Source: Schistocephalus solidus (lineage: Eukaryota > Platyhelminthes > Cestoda > Diphyllobothriidea > Diphyllobothriidae). From it: a stretch of 64,000 bases of DNA. Below are positions 22,226 to 33,428 of this stretch, one piece after another (position 1 is the first letter of the stretch; each line of letters opens with the position of its first letter). Where the stretch lies: positions 124,001 through 188,000 of the forward strand of contig WEDG01000464.1 in NCBI GenBank assembly GCA_017591395.1. The letters are read 5' to 3'. The notes under the pieces are model-generated. The model was not told where the DNA came from. It searched no databases and saw only the letters and a list, made by a program, of their open reading frames with translations. The position numbers and the translations under genes were made by a program.

Positions 22226-23425
22226 TTAGAATATCAGTATTTTTCAAATCAATAATACGAAAGGAAAATTGTCACATGTGACGTTTTATGAAATAAAAGA
22301 TGAATTTTGCTGTCCTTTCTTCGGTTTACTGAACGAATCTTCTTTGCTTCTAGGTATAGTTTTCTTTGGAATAACTTGCCAATTGAAAGTAGATCGTTAA
22401 CTAGTCTATCTGCATTCAAGCGAAGACTGCACATTTATCTTAACACAGATTCTATTAACCTTTTATTTTGCTTATCTTTTCTCAGTAGCTTTCTCCATGA
22501 CTCGGAGAAAGGACCATCGGGAATTTGAGTGACCCTCTTGAAACTATATTTTCGCTACCTCGAGTCGCCCATGAACTATGATGTCTACTTGTATCACCAG
22601 TCCTCCAAACATTGACGTCATTCGGACGTACACATTCGGTAATCCACAGTCTAAAATGCTACCGTTTCTTTGGATACTAACTGCTTCTTGGATACTTACT
22701 GCTTCTTTTCTAGTTAACCGTTTATGATAAAGATTGTTGACTATTGTTTTAAAATTGGCAAATCGTTCTGAATCGGATATGCCTACCATATTTTTCATTT
22801 CTGCTGTTAATATGGCTGCTCACATAGTGCAACAATTATCCACTTTGTATTTATTTATACCGCGATACTAAGTTTGAAATGACGGGGCTCTCTGGGCCTT
22901 AAATATACAATTTATTTTAACCATCATCAGAATTCAATTCTGGATCCTAAGATGCTGAGGACTAAAGTTCATTGAAGCATTTCGTGAGATTTTGTTTCAT
23001 ACGCCTAAGTGATCAAGAACGAATCACCTCGACGTTTCAGTATTTCATCCTGAAATGCTACTACAGTATTACCCTACTCTTCCACCTGACCATTTTTTCC
23101 TAAGCAGTTTTTTCTCCTACCTTCTATTAAAAAATGAAGGCCTATTGAACTCTGCCTCCATTTTTATGGTAGAAGTTTTTTTCACTGTCTATTTTTTCTA
23201 GTTCACCATTAATTTTAAAACATCGCTAACTGTTGACATGGCAGGACAAGTTATGTATATGTACATTTTATCTGCACACATTGTCATAACTTTATTTCGT
23301 TACTAATGTTTGCTTAGACAGTGCCTTGCCGGTGCTAACCAAATATAAATTCTAAATAAATAAATATTTGAAATATATGAAGGGGCTCTCTGGGCCCTAA
23401 ATATACAATTTATTTATTTATATGT
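22226..23425 (+). mobile_element. Composite of family B and C 3' ends
   Basis: 22290-22677: family B ORF2 tail (FASRYSFLWNNLPIESRSLTS) plus 3' UTR. 22678-22920: family C 3' end with only the 3' arm of its hairpin (ACTGCTTC). 22921-23368: family B 3' UTR including a complete hairpin. 23369-23425: a C terminal tail. Repeated insertion into earlier tails explains the mosaic. Confidence 0.65.
23104..23189 (+). other. ENE-like U-loop hairpin (family B)
   Basis: GCAG, T6, CTCCTACCTT ... ATGGTAGAAG, T7, CACTGT. Two changes weaken the inner helix and one the outer; the facing U-tracts are intact. Confidence 0.5.
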
Positions 23426-23756
23426 TTAAAGCGATGCACTGCAAGCAACAATCTGCTGGGTAACGAGTTCAAATCGAAAATAGAATTAGCGAAGTGGCTA
23501 TGCAGGATCAAAAGTTATATCAACTGGTATAGCAACTACGGTAAATTATTTTTCGCTGGAAATAAGGTATACTTACAAATTGTTAACATTTTTCTAGAAG
23601 ATATCTTTATATTCCGTCCTTTTTAAGTTAATCTGCGAGAACTTTAATGAGGCTATGTAGGTTGAAACAGTTTTAAAACCGTCTATTTCTCCCCTATTGG
23701 CAATTATAATAACTGCAGGTGTGTGCAGTTGATTAAGAGGTAGAAATTCAATTAAA

Positions 23757-24440
23757 TTGTTTATAATTAAGCTAATAGTTTCGACAGCAAACGAAGAAAT
23801 CGGTTTAAAATTCGAGAATTCACTTATCTACGAATGTGAACCAACCGCCTTAGACCTTGACCTTTGTCTCCTTTTTGTTCCTGGTTCAAGTGAATTCGTG
23901 TCAACGCCACTTCTTTCCCCTCTTAAGCAAACCATACCTGCTATATCTTACAAATCTAGTAAACCTACGAAAACCCGCAGTATATCTGAGTCCTTGGCTA
24001 AGACAGGCGTTAAAATCAGTCATGTCATTACCGATGGAAAACCTGCTAACACCTCAGCATCTACAACAAATGCAAACGCCCGCGTTAGCATCTTTCCCAA
24101 CCCAAAAAGTGTCCAAAATCCACAAATAATTAACCCTTCTAATTATGTTACCAGTGTTCCGAAATCATGTTTTCCTTTTTCAAATGCGTGTTTTCCGCCA
24201 ATTTATGCTGACTTCTCTTCAAATCTCATTTCTATGCCAACCCCTATCTTTCCCACGCCACAATATAGCCTACCATTTCACGGTTTTCATCCAAATATGC
24301 CGTTGTACAATAATCTCAGTTCTTTTAACGGTAAAATTTCGACAAATTATAGACTAGAGCAATATTTTTCCCATATTTTGTTTCCTCTCTCCCGTTTTCT
24401 AATCCACCACCAAATCTTCCTTTTTTATAAATACGGATGA
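23757..24440 (+). pseudogene. Family B ORF1, Pro/Asn/Ser-rich
   Basis: 227 open codons. The C-terminal half is Pro/Asn/Phe-rich with VSIFPNPKSVQNPQIINPSN, FPPIYADFSSNLISMP and YSLPFHGFHPNMPLYNN, parallel to family C ORF1 (LPLNGYHPNMFLYNN). No catalytic or zinc motif was seen. By position before the EN it is the LINE ORF1. Confidence 0.6.
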
Positions 24441-24508
24441 GCGTAACCTGCAGCCCATAAAATACATTCAGCTTAGTTTCACTCAATGCGAGACCAGTTG
24501 TAAATAAG

Positions 24509-25140
24509 ATGGCTGAGCTTAGAACAGTAGCCTTTGAGCTTGATCCAGAAGTGTTGTGCATCACTGAATCCAGGGCTCAGTCTCTTATTTCTGACTCGAC
24601 GCCCAATATAGATAATTTCAATGTGTACCGACACGACCACGCTGAAAAACGTGGCTGTGGTTGCCTCCTTTATATTAAGTCATCCTTTGTACATTTCCCT
24701 TTCCAGCTGAGCATTTCGTCCTTTTCTGGAAATGAATGCTTTGCTTCAGTCATCCTCACGCACAATAAAAAGCGGTAGTTGGCTGTGTTTATAATCCTCC
24801 ATGTTATTCTGGCAATGAAAGTGAGCTCTGTGAACTAGTTGAAAAAGTTTCAGAGACTCAATTTGATGTCAAAATAATCGTATGCGATTTTAAGCTGCCA
24901 GACATTGACTGGCAGACAAATTCCTCTCCGCCAAAACCTCAGAAATTGGTCGTTACTAATAACTTTCCAAACATTTCCCAACTGGTCTGTTCAGTGACTA
25001 GAAATGACAGCATTTTAGATTTAATTTTTACAAATGATGTCCACCCTCTCTTTATGAATTTCCATCGTGATCTATTTACAATTGATCATGCACTTATTCG
25101 CTGTTGTTTTCCAGTTTTCCTTCTTACATAGCCTGAGGTT
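24509..25140 (+). pseudogene. Family B ORF2, endonuclease domain
   Basis: 24509-24778 opens with AELRTVAFELDPEVLCITES (catalytic Glu), then GCGCLLYIKSSFVHFPF. After a stop at about 24778 the domain continues with VIPSFPLPDIDWQ-like decayed sequence and ISQLVCSVTRNDSILDLIFT (24946-25040), ending TIDHALI where SDH is expected. At least two inactivating changes are visible. Confidence 0.65.
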
Positions 25141-25249
25141 AAATGCAATAACCTCGACTTTGCTAACACAAACAATGAAGTAATAAATAATTACGTAAGT
25201 CCTCTAGATTGGCATAGCATATTTTCAATCAACAATCCAAACTTTTTCT

Positions 25250-27150
25250 ATGAGCTCTTGCGGATCCTCACAGAAAATATCCAGGTTTTTATCCAATTTA
25301 AGATTTTTAATTCAAATACAGCTGCTTCTACTGTTCCACATTTTCTTCAAAATGAAATTTAAAAAATTACGAAAGCAACTTAAATATCCATTAAAAAGCT
25401 CTTTGTCAGTTCATAAAAGGATCACACGAATATTTGAATTAGCATCTAAAATTAGGCTCGCACAAGATAAGCATAGGGAGTCTCGGGCACTAAGTGATGC
25501 CAATTCATCCAAATCTGTTGCTCAAATCTTCCATGTTCGGTAATCGGCTAAGCGTCTGAATGTAACTTCGACCTTACTTTACTGTACCCAAAAATTTGTA
25601 ACCGAGGATTTTGGCAAAGCAGAATTGTTATATTCGTTTTTGCCCACCACTTTACCACTGAAACTAGCCTCACTTCCTCAATTCCTCTGCTTAGAAATTC
25701 AAAGTCCCTTCAAACAACCAATAATTTCTCGCTTTCAGGCATCCAAAAAATAGGTCACCTTATAAATTCACATTCGGTTGAAACTGATAACACTCCAAAC
25801 TCATTTATTAAACAGCTACGGGATTTTTCACCTTTACTAATCAAATTATTCTCTGTATTTCTCGAAAACGGTTTATTCCCCGATTATTGGAAAACGTCTG
25901 TTACAATGCCAGTTTTTTAATCTGGTTCCCGATCTAACATTATATAACTATCGCGGTGTTCAATAAACGACCTCTCTAGCTAAACTCTTCAAAACAATTT
26001 GCAAAACAAATCAAGGATTTTTGCATAAGTAATCAATTTATCAACTTTTCCCAACACGGCTTTTTACCGGACGGCTCTTGTGAAACCTGCCGAATGTCTT
26101 TTCTTAATCCTCTAACCTCTCTTCGTAATGATCATTTATCTGTAATAGGTTTTTTATTTTGATCTTAGTAAGGCATTCAATAAAGTGCCTCATAGACGAC
26201 TTTTAGCTTAACTAGAAGCTTTATGATTTCGTAGTCCCCTTACTGACTTTATTAGATCATACCTACATGATCAAAAACAAAACGTTTTAGTGGAGTCCTC
26301 ATACTCAAGTACTTCCCCCATTGTGAGTGGTGTCCTTCAGGGTACCCATTTTATGTCCTTTTTTGTTCTTCCTGCATATAAATGATATTTGATTTATGCT
26401 GACGACCTCAAACGCATGTATTCCTTCTCATACTCTACGTCCGAACGATGCCCAGAACAAATTCATTCCGACTTAGACGCTCTTTCGGCGTGGAGCTCCA
26501 CATGACTAATGGAGTTCTCACCAAGTGTCGCTACATGGGTTTTGGGCCTGTAAGGCTGCCGCAACCTCTGTTTTTTACAGGTTGCCCTATGAGTAAATGT
26601 TCCTCCATCAAGAATCGCACTTAAGCTACACCAATAAACTAGATCTTTCGTCTCATGCCAATAGAATTACAGCTAAAATTGCTCAGATTTGCGGCTTTAT
26701 TTCTTGTAATTTCTACGTTCCTGAAATTAAATTAAATTTAAACGTCATCGTATGTTTGTACTTCCTATTCGTGAATATTGCTCTCCATTCTTCGTTTTAA
26801 TGAACGAATCTAGCCGTTCAAAAATTGAAAATTTCCGAAGACATTTCACAGAAAACTCATGTTACCGACTCTTTTAACTACTTCCTACTCAACCAGATGC
26901 CAGCTAATGAAGCTAAAATTTCTTTGGATCAGGAGACTTGAAGCAGGCTTTTGTCTCCTTTTCCAACTTAATAATATCTCAACTCTCCACAAGCTTTCTT
27001 TTATTAACCCTGTTATTCTTCCTTGTAACCTAAGATATTCTGCCCTAATTATACGTCCTCATGCATCCTCCACATGTTAATACTCTCTTTTTTTGATTCT
27101 AGGTATAGCTTTCTTTAGAACAACTTGCCAATTGAAATAAGGTCGTTTAC
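25250..27150 (+). pseudogene. Family B ORF2, linker, RT and C-terminus (decayed)
   Basis: Linker 25250-25543 (FELASKIRLAQDKHRESRAL), then RT pieces in several frames to YADD near 26400, then SHANRITAKIAQICGFISCN (26650-26710), KLKFLWIRRLEAGFCLLF (26900-26960) and a decayed NNLP block near 27115. It is equivalent to C1 15396-17507. The accumulated stops mean no functional RT. Confidence 0.65.
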
Positions 27151-27588
27151 TAGTCTGTCTGCATGCAAGCAAAAACTGCACATTTTTCTTTGCACTGATT
27201 CTATTAACCTTTTATTTTCCTCATCTTTTCCCAGTAGCTTTCCCCATGACTCGGAGAAAGGACCATCGGGAATTTAGGTGACCCTCTTGAAACTATATTT
27301 TCGCTACCTTGAGTCGCCCATGAACTATGATGTCTCCTTATATCACCAGTCGTACACATTCGTTGGTCCACAGTCTAAATTGCTACCGTTTCTTTGGATA
27401 CTAACTATCATCAGAATTCAATTCTGGATCCTAAGTTGCTGAGGACTTAAGTTCATTGGCGCATTTTAGTAAGATTTTGATGCATAGGCCTAAGTGATCA
27501 AGAACGAACTATCTCGACGTTTCCTTATCTTATTCTGAAATGCTACTGCAGCATTACCCTACTCTACCACCTGACCTTATTTTCCTAA

Positions 27589-27674
27589 GCAGTTTTTTCT
27601 CCTACCTTCGATTCGATAATGAAGGCCTATTGAACCATGTCTCCATTTTTAAGGTAGGAGTTTGTTTTCACTGC
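27589..27674 (+). other. ENE-like U-loop hairpin (family B)
   Basis: GCAG, T6, CTCCTACCTT ... AAGGTAGGAG, TTTGTTTTC, ACTGC. The inner helix is 10 perfect pairs and the outer 5. The 3' U-tract has one G. Confidence 0.6.
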
Positions 27675-27870
27675 CTATTTTTCTATTTTACCTTTAATTT
27701 CAAAACATTACTTACTGTTGACCTAGCAGGACATTTTCTGTCTACAGTATTAAGTAGTTGTAGATTTAATCTGCACACATTTTCATTACTTTATTTCGTT
27801 ACTTATGTTTGTTTAGACAGTGCCTTGCCAGTGCTAACCAAATATTAATTCTTTATTTAAAAAAATTCTA

Positions 27871-28390
27871 AATTTGTAAAAGCATTTCCTCACCTTACCT
27901 CATGACACGATTCTATAGAATGTACGTTTTACCTCTCCTGCATTACTGCTCAATTTTCTTAAGCATAATATCCTAAGATGACCAAAAGAAACTATAAGTC
28001 CTTCAAAGTTACTGTAGCGGATCCTTATTCTAATGTGATGGCATCCAAGGCTTATACACTGATCTATACAATGGATATGGTCTTCAATCGGTCTTGACTA
28101 GAAGACTACAAAATGATCTCACTTTTTTATTCAAAATCACAAACGACCACGATATTCTCAGAATGAATATTTTAACAAATCAAAATGACCTTCGAAACAC
28201 TAGAAATAACGAAAACACTTATAAAATTCCTAAATTTAAAAATACCTTACGACCCAAAATTCTATTCCATAAGATTCACGACAATATGGAATGCCCTGCA
28301 TATTTCTATAGAAGTAGTCGAAGCCTACTAGAATTTTAAAAATAATTAACTGCCATCTGTTAAGTAATACCACACATCTATTTTTGAATA
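27871..28390 (+). mobile_element. LINE ORF2 C-terminal fragment (family F)
   Basis: 28094-28339 encodes RRLQNDLTFLFKITNDHDIL and DLRNTRNNENTYKIPKFKN, a non-LTR RT tail different from A-D. A second copy lies at 29931-30440. The upstream 27890-28090 matches the same family without an open frame. Confidence 0.6.
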
Positions 28391-29500
28391 AGATAGGACA
28401 TTGTTCAAGTCTCTGCTTCCTGTTTCGCGTTAACTCTAGCCCAAATCTCCCACGAATTAACTCTCTGACTCCGGTAGATCGCCCCTATGACACTCGTAAT
28501 TCCTCCATGGACATTTCACCACCCCTTAGCTCCACAAACTAACCGGTCTCAGTTTTTGCCTCCAAATATGCTTTCATATGGAATAATCTTCCACTGCAAA
28601 TTAGGTTGTCGTCCACATTAGCTATTTTCAAAACAAAGTTACGCAAAAATTTAACTTCGGAAGATATAAAGTCCTTATTGTCTGTTTCCTTCCCTAACTC
28701 GCAACTTTTGGATTTCGAAAAGGGTCCTCCTGGTATTTGAGGCAGCTCCCTTGATATTATAATGGTCTCTTATTATATGTCCATCATCCTCTGCAGAGTC
28801 AATCGTTGCAGTTACTTTTTGCCCCCCTCCTTTTAAACTAGCATCGCCAAGTCTTGACAACCTTGGTACTTTCCTCCGCTTTTGCAACCCAAACGATGGT
28901 CGCCAGGATCTGTTGATGATCATGGCTGGTTCTGATGTTTTCGTCTCTTTGATTGGTGGACTATGCAGTCGGCAAGGTTGCATCTCGATGATGATCTCAT
29001 GACCTCTACTGTCCCCTCTTCGTTTTGACCCTGGTGTCCACGATGAGTTTGTCCTCTCTCACCTCCAATGGTGGTTAAAAACAGTAGCTCTGACTGCTAT
29101 ATTATCTCTCACACGACTAGGAGCGTTCCGAACCCTCATACGTTGTCAGCAACATCACAGCACTATCCCATGGCATCTAGCTATTTATGTTTTAGTGAAG
29201 CAGTTTTTTTCTCCTATTTTTTTAAATTGGCGGCTCGCTGAACTCCACCTCCGATTTAACCGTAGGAGTTTTTTTACTGCTTCTTTTCTAGTTCACCATT
29301 TATGTTAAAGATTGTTGACTATTGTTTTAAAAATGGCAAATCGTTCTGAATCGGATATGCCTACCATATTGTTCATTTCTGATGTTAATATGGCTGCTCA
29401 CATAGTGCAGAAATTATCCACTTTGTATTTATTTATACCGCGATACTAAGTTTGAAATGACGGGGCTCTCTGGGCCTTAAATATACAATTTATTTATTTA
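28391..29500 (+). mobile_element. Family C LINE 3' fragment (C3)
   Basis: It starts in the ORF2 tail (CFLFRVNSSPN-type sequence at 28405, PLSSTN.PVSVFASKYAFIWN near 28530). A long 3' UTR follows with the U-loop hairpin (29197-29283), and the copy ends at GGGCCTTAAATATACAATT plus (TTTA)n near 29500. Confidence 0.75.
29197..29283 (+). other. ENE-like U-loop hairpin (family C), best copy
   Basis: GAAGCAG, T7, CTCCTA ... TAGGAG, T7, ACTGCTTC. The outer helix is 8 perfect pairs and the inner CUCCUA/UAGGAG 6; two seven-U strands face each other exactly. The apical part AAATTGGCGG faces CCTCCGATTT with one mismatch. Confidence 0.65.
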
Positions 29501-29930
29501 TTTATGTAATGCGGACCAAAAGTGGTCTGATAACAGCAACTTCAAAATAAACAGCCACGCAGACGTATTTTGAGTCCGTTTAATGCTGCGACAGATCCAT
29601 CCCTACGCTTGTCGGTGATAGCTTCTTCAATGACAGTCTCCTAATTTTCTGAGTCCTGCCGATGGGCTGCAGTCTATCAGCACCTAGAAGTATTTGTGGT
29701 CAAGCTGACGGCAAAAGCTGATAGCTTCTACAAGTCCATTTCAAAACCCCGTGCGATGACCTTCAATTTACATAGAGAAAATTAATTTAGTTAGGGGACT
29801 AATCAATTGGTTTTCTATTGCAATTTCGGCGTACGAGAAAGCCAGAGCTGGTGGTCATATCTATATAACATCTCCTGATTTATCCCCCACGTTATACAAG
29901 TATCTTCGAAAGCCACTAGACTATGCGGAT
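29501..29930. repeat. Dispersed repeat copy 1 (paired with 30480-30690)
   Basis: 29560-29720 is similar to 30515-30680: CACGCAGACGTATTTTGAGT versus CACACAGACGTACTTTGAGT, then TTTAATGCTGC, ACGCTTGTC, GATAGC and TTCAATG in the same order. No coding function was recognised. 29720-29930 shows nothing clear. Confidence 0.45.
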
Positions 29931-30440
29931 TTATTTATAAAAACTTCTCCTCACCTACCCTCAAAACACGACTCTATAGAATGTAAGTTTTACCTCTCCT
30001 GCATTACTGCAAACGTTTTTCGCATTATATCCTCAGATGACCGAAAGAAACTCGAAGGCATTCAAATAGGCTTTAGCAGATCCTTATCCGAATGTGATGG
30101 CCTCCAAGGCTCATACACTGATCGATACAATGGATATGGTCTTCAATCGGTTTTGATTAGAGAACTACAAAATTATCTCACTTTCCTATTCAAAATCATA
30201 AACGACCAAGAAATTCTCAGAAGGAATATTTTAACAAATCACAACGGCCTCCGAGATACTAGAAATAACGAAAATACAATAAAAATTCCTAAAGTCAAAA
30301 ATTTCACTTCTATTCCATATGATATGCAACAATATGGAATGACTGTGTGTTCTATTAGAATTAGTCGAAGTCTTCTAGAATTTAAAATTAAAATGAACCG
30401 CTATCTGGTAAATAATACGGCACATCTATTTTTGAATTAG
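29931..30440 (+). mobile_element. LINE ORF2 C-terminal fragment (family F), second copy
   Basis: 30153-30440 encodes IRELQNYLTFLFKIINDQEI, NGLRDTRNNENTIKIPKVKN and ISRSLLEFKIKMNRYLVNNT, parallel to 28094-28380. Upstream, 29945-30090 matches 27890-28040 (CTCAAAACACGACTCTATAGAATG). Confidence 0.65.
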
Positions 30441-31060
30441 ATAGGACATTTTTAAAGTTAGTTCTTTGACACAAAATTCGGGCTGAAAGGGTTCTGATCA
30501 TGCAAAATTCGGGAATCAACCATCACACAGACGTACTTTGAGTGCTTTAATGCTGCAACGGATCCTTCTACACGCTTGTCAACGATAGCTACTTCAATGC
30601 TGGTCACGTAGTTTTCTGAGTCGTCCAATGAGCTGACGTCTTGCTGCAACTAGAACTCGTTGTGGTAAACAATCAAGCTGCAAATCCAAGCGTACTTTGC
30701 ATTGCCATTGTTTACCCTATTTAGGTAAAATCGAAATTATAAATGAACGTATATACAGACATCATAAAACACAGTTTAACATTTTACATCAAAAGTGTAA
30801 TGGTACGATAAACATAAACTAAAATCATGAAGTAAAATCTATTGGTTGGCTGAAGATAGTCCTGCAGGAACAGTCATCAATCATCAAAAGTTAAGGAGTC
30901 TTACTGTCGTTGGAACATATCCAGGGTATTCGAAGTCTTTATTTCGCTTGCAAGTGATTTCCATGTTTGAGCCATTAGCTGACTGAAAGAAAAAATCGTT
31001 GATCTAAGCATAAACATTCGCGTTTGACCTTATTTGGATGACCACGCAGGTGAGTCATGT
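30441..31060. repeat. Dispersed repeat copy 2, then unassigned sequence
   Basis: 30480-30690 is the partner of 29501-29720, so the pair flanks the F2 LINE tail as direct repeats. A minus-strand open stretch (30458-30649) lies across it; I see no known domain. 30700-31060 holds nothing I can identify. Confidence 0.4.
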
Positions 31061-31360
31061 TTGTAAACCTAATGAAATCTTCGGATTTCAGCGAACGGAC
31101 ATGTTCATTGATTATTCAGAATTTCCATAGCAGGTCACATCTAATTTGTCTATAGGATAAAGGAAACATTTTAAGTTTCATAAGTCTTTCTGGATATGAC
31201 AGGGTCCTAAGATGGTCCACCAATTTAGTTGCCCGTTTTTGCACCTGCTCGATAGGATCACTGTCTTTCTTCATCCTAGGTATCCATGCTAACATTCCGT
31301 ATTCCAAATGCGGTCTAACAATTGAACTGAAGATTCGCGAAAACATTTCAGGAGAAAAGA
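31061..31360 (-). mobile_element. CR1-type LINE RT tail fragment
   Basis: 31346-31116 encodes MFSRIFSSIVRPHLEYGMLA, EQVQKRATKLVDHLRTLSYP and MFPLSYRQIRCDLL, the same RT thumb region as 55-240 but from a diverged family. It is truncated on both sides. Confidence 0.7.
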
Positions 31361-32790
31361 CTATGAAGACTATTTATTGCCAGTTAACAGGCAAGGTCAA
31401 ACGAGATATACAGTAGAGGGTCGAGCTGACAATGTAAAAAACTCCTGATCGTTTTTTCAAGTGTTTTCAGGAGAAAAAACTGCAGATTATTTAGAGATTA
31501 AACTTCAGGACAGGGAAGTGTTGACACAGGTGCACGGTGAAGTACTTCTCTTTTCAGTGTTATGGATCCGGTTTTCTGCACCAACATGTATTTCGGTGAA
31601 CGGCTGTTCACTGTCGACTGAGAAATAAGCCGATTAAGACCTGCAGAGCCAGCATGAAGTCCAGCACAGGATTCAGAGTCCATGAATGCCATCAGTACCG
31701 AAGAGAGCTTCCACAGAGTCAGCACTCAAAATTTTGGAAGGTGTCCTGAATGTAGAAAACTAGAGCCAGCTCTCGTAAACAAAGGATAGTTTTGCTGAAT
31801 TTTGATACTTCTGCTGAGCTTATTCCAGAATGCTATAGCGGTAACCGAAAAAAAACTGACGGTATCTAACGGTGGGTGCCAGAGGAAGAAATAAAAATAC
31901 ATCTCGATGACTGGTGCGTCGAGAGTGGTCATGATGCCTCGGAGATGTAAGGGTGTTAAACGTTCAACTGTTTAAAAGTTTAAACAGTAAAAATAGTCTC
32001 TTCTGTAATCTGCGAAGTCACAACGGGTTGAGGCTTGTAAGCTCACAGCGTTGTTGGTAGTACAGTTTTCTGAGTTTGTATTTTTTGTCTTTTTGTAAAG
32101 AAGTGCTTGACTGATTCTATCTTCTTTCGTTCACTAGCGCGCAGAAGGTTAAATAGAATGAACAGTATTCCAGACTAGTTTTGACATACATTTTATAAAG
32201 GCTGATTCTAATATTGACGGTTTTGAAATTTCTGAGAATAAACCCAGTAGTTTGGCATGCTTTCGAGACAATCAGGGCACGGTGCTTGGACAGATTAAGA
32301 CTTCTAGAATATGATATGCCCAGATCCTTTATAACTCCGGGCACATTACGGTCGTGACCCTCTAAGCTTAGATGGGGCTGATGTTTGTCGCCAATAACCA
32401 AAACGGAGATCTTGTGCCATGAAAGCGAATGGGCCCATGTACGACACCACTGAGCGAAGGCCTGAAGATCGTTTTTTACGAGCTCAAGCACGATGTTGCG
32501 ATCGACCGGTTTATATCAATAGGTAACATTTAAATCGTCGGCATACATAAAGGGCCAACCATACTGAAAAATCAGGAAAATAGCTGAAAAAAGGCCAAAT
32601 GTGTTACATCAACTCCTCACAGGCATAAGGTTGGACATATCATCAGAAATTTTAACTCTTTGCGATAGAGCACTGACGTACGAGGATATTAAGTTCAGAA
32701 GTGTGTTACGTCCACTCCTCACAGGCATAAGGTTGGACATATCAGCGGACGTTTTAACTCATTGCGTTAGAGCACTGACTAAGGAGGATA
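31361..32790 (-). mobile_element. Family D LINE copy (D1), 5'-truncated, with a tandem duplication
   Basis: Right to left: the RT region (32790-32117, with LKNDLQAFAQWCRTW, VPGVIKDLGISYSRSLNLSK and YVKTSLEYCSF), the C-terminus (31932-31498) and a 3' UTR with hairpin ending near 31363. A 100-bp unit of the RT is duplicated in tandem (32601-32700 and 32701-32790, both with CTCCTCACAGGCATAAGG). D2's tail is inserted directly at 32790. Confidence 0.75.
31424..31486 (-). other. ENE-like U-loop hairpin (family D)
   Basis: CTGCAG, U6, CTCCTGA ... TCAGGAG, U-tract, ACATTGTCAGCT. The inner helix (here CUCCUGA with AUCAGGAG) is retained; the outer helix is weakened by substitutions relative to D3. Confidence 0.5.
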
Positions 32791-32866
32791 TTATTTATTT
32801 TATTTTATTTATTCATTGCCAGTTTACAGGCAAGGTCAAAAAAATATATATATACAGTAGAGGGTC

Positions 32867-32932
32867 AAGCTGACAGTGAAAAAAACTCCTGATCGTTGTT
32901 TCATGTGTTTTCAGGAGAAAAAACTGCAGCTT
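32867..32932 (-). other. ENE-like U-loop hairpin (family D)
   Basis: AAGCTGCAG, U6, CTCCTGA ... TCAGGAG, U7, CACTG, T, CAGCTT. The outer helix is 10 pairs with one bulged U; the inner core is CUCCUGA with UCAGGAG. Confidence 0.6.
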
Positions 32933-33428
32933 ATTGAGTAATTAAAGTTCTCGACAGGGACGCGTTAACAGGTGCCCTGTGAAGAACCTCTCAATTCAGT
33001 GTTACGGATGCGGTATTCTGCACCAGCAGGTATGTCGGCGAGCGGCTGTTCGCTGTCGACTGAGAAATAAGCCGATTGAGGTCTGCAGAGCCAGTAATTT
33101 TTCGCCTCAGCATGAAGACTGGCACAGGATTCAGAGTCCGTGAACGCCATCAGAACCGAAGAGAGCTTCAACAGAGTCAGCACCCAAAGGTTTTGGAAGG
33201 TGTCCTGAATGTAGAAAACTATTGACAGTTCGCGTAAACAAGGGATAGCTTTGCTAAATTTTGATACTTCTAGGTAGCTTATTCCAGGTTGCTATAGCGT
33301 TTACCGAAAAAAACTGTCGGTATCTAACTTTGCATGCCAAAGGAAGAAATAAAAATACATCTCGATGACTGGTGCGCCGAGAGTGGTCGAGGTGCCTCAG
33401 AGATGTAAGGCGTTAAATGTACGACTGT

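Larger units (their letters stand above)
23426..27870 (+). mobile_element. Family B CR1-type LINE, longest copy (B1)
   Basis: Order: ORF1 (23757-24440), EN (24509-25140), linker (25250-25720), RT (about 25740-26580), thumb/C-terminus (26620-27150), 3' UTR with U-loop hairpin, and a tail near 27860. RT landmarks are decayed but readable: QHGFLPDGSCETC near 26055, FDLSKAFNKVPHRRL near 26160, and LIYADDLKRMYSFS near 26393. Stops and frameshifts are frequent. Confidence 0.8.

Noticed and set aside
32601..32873. 90-codon plus-strand frame with internal repeats (LLTGIRLDIS twice)
   Set aside because: Antisense of the tandemly duplicated RT segment in D1.
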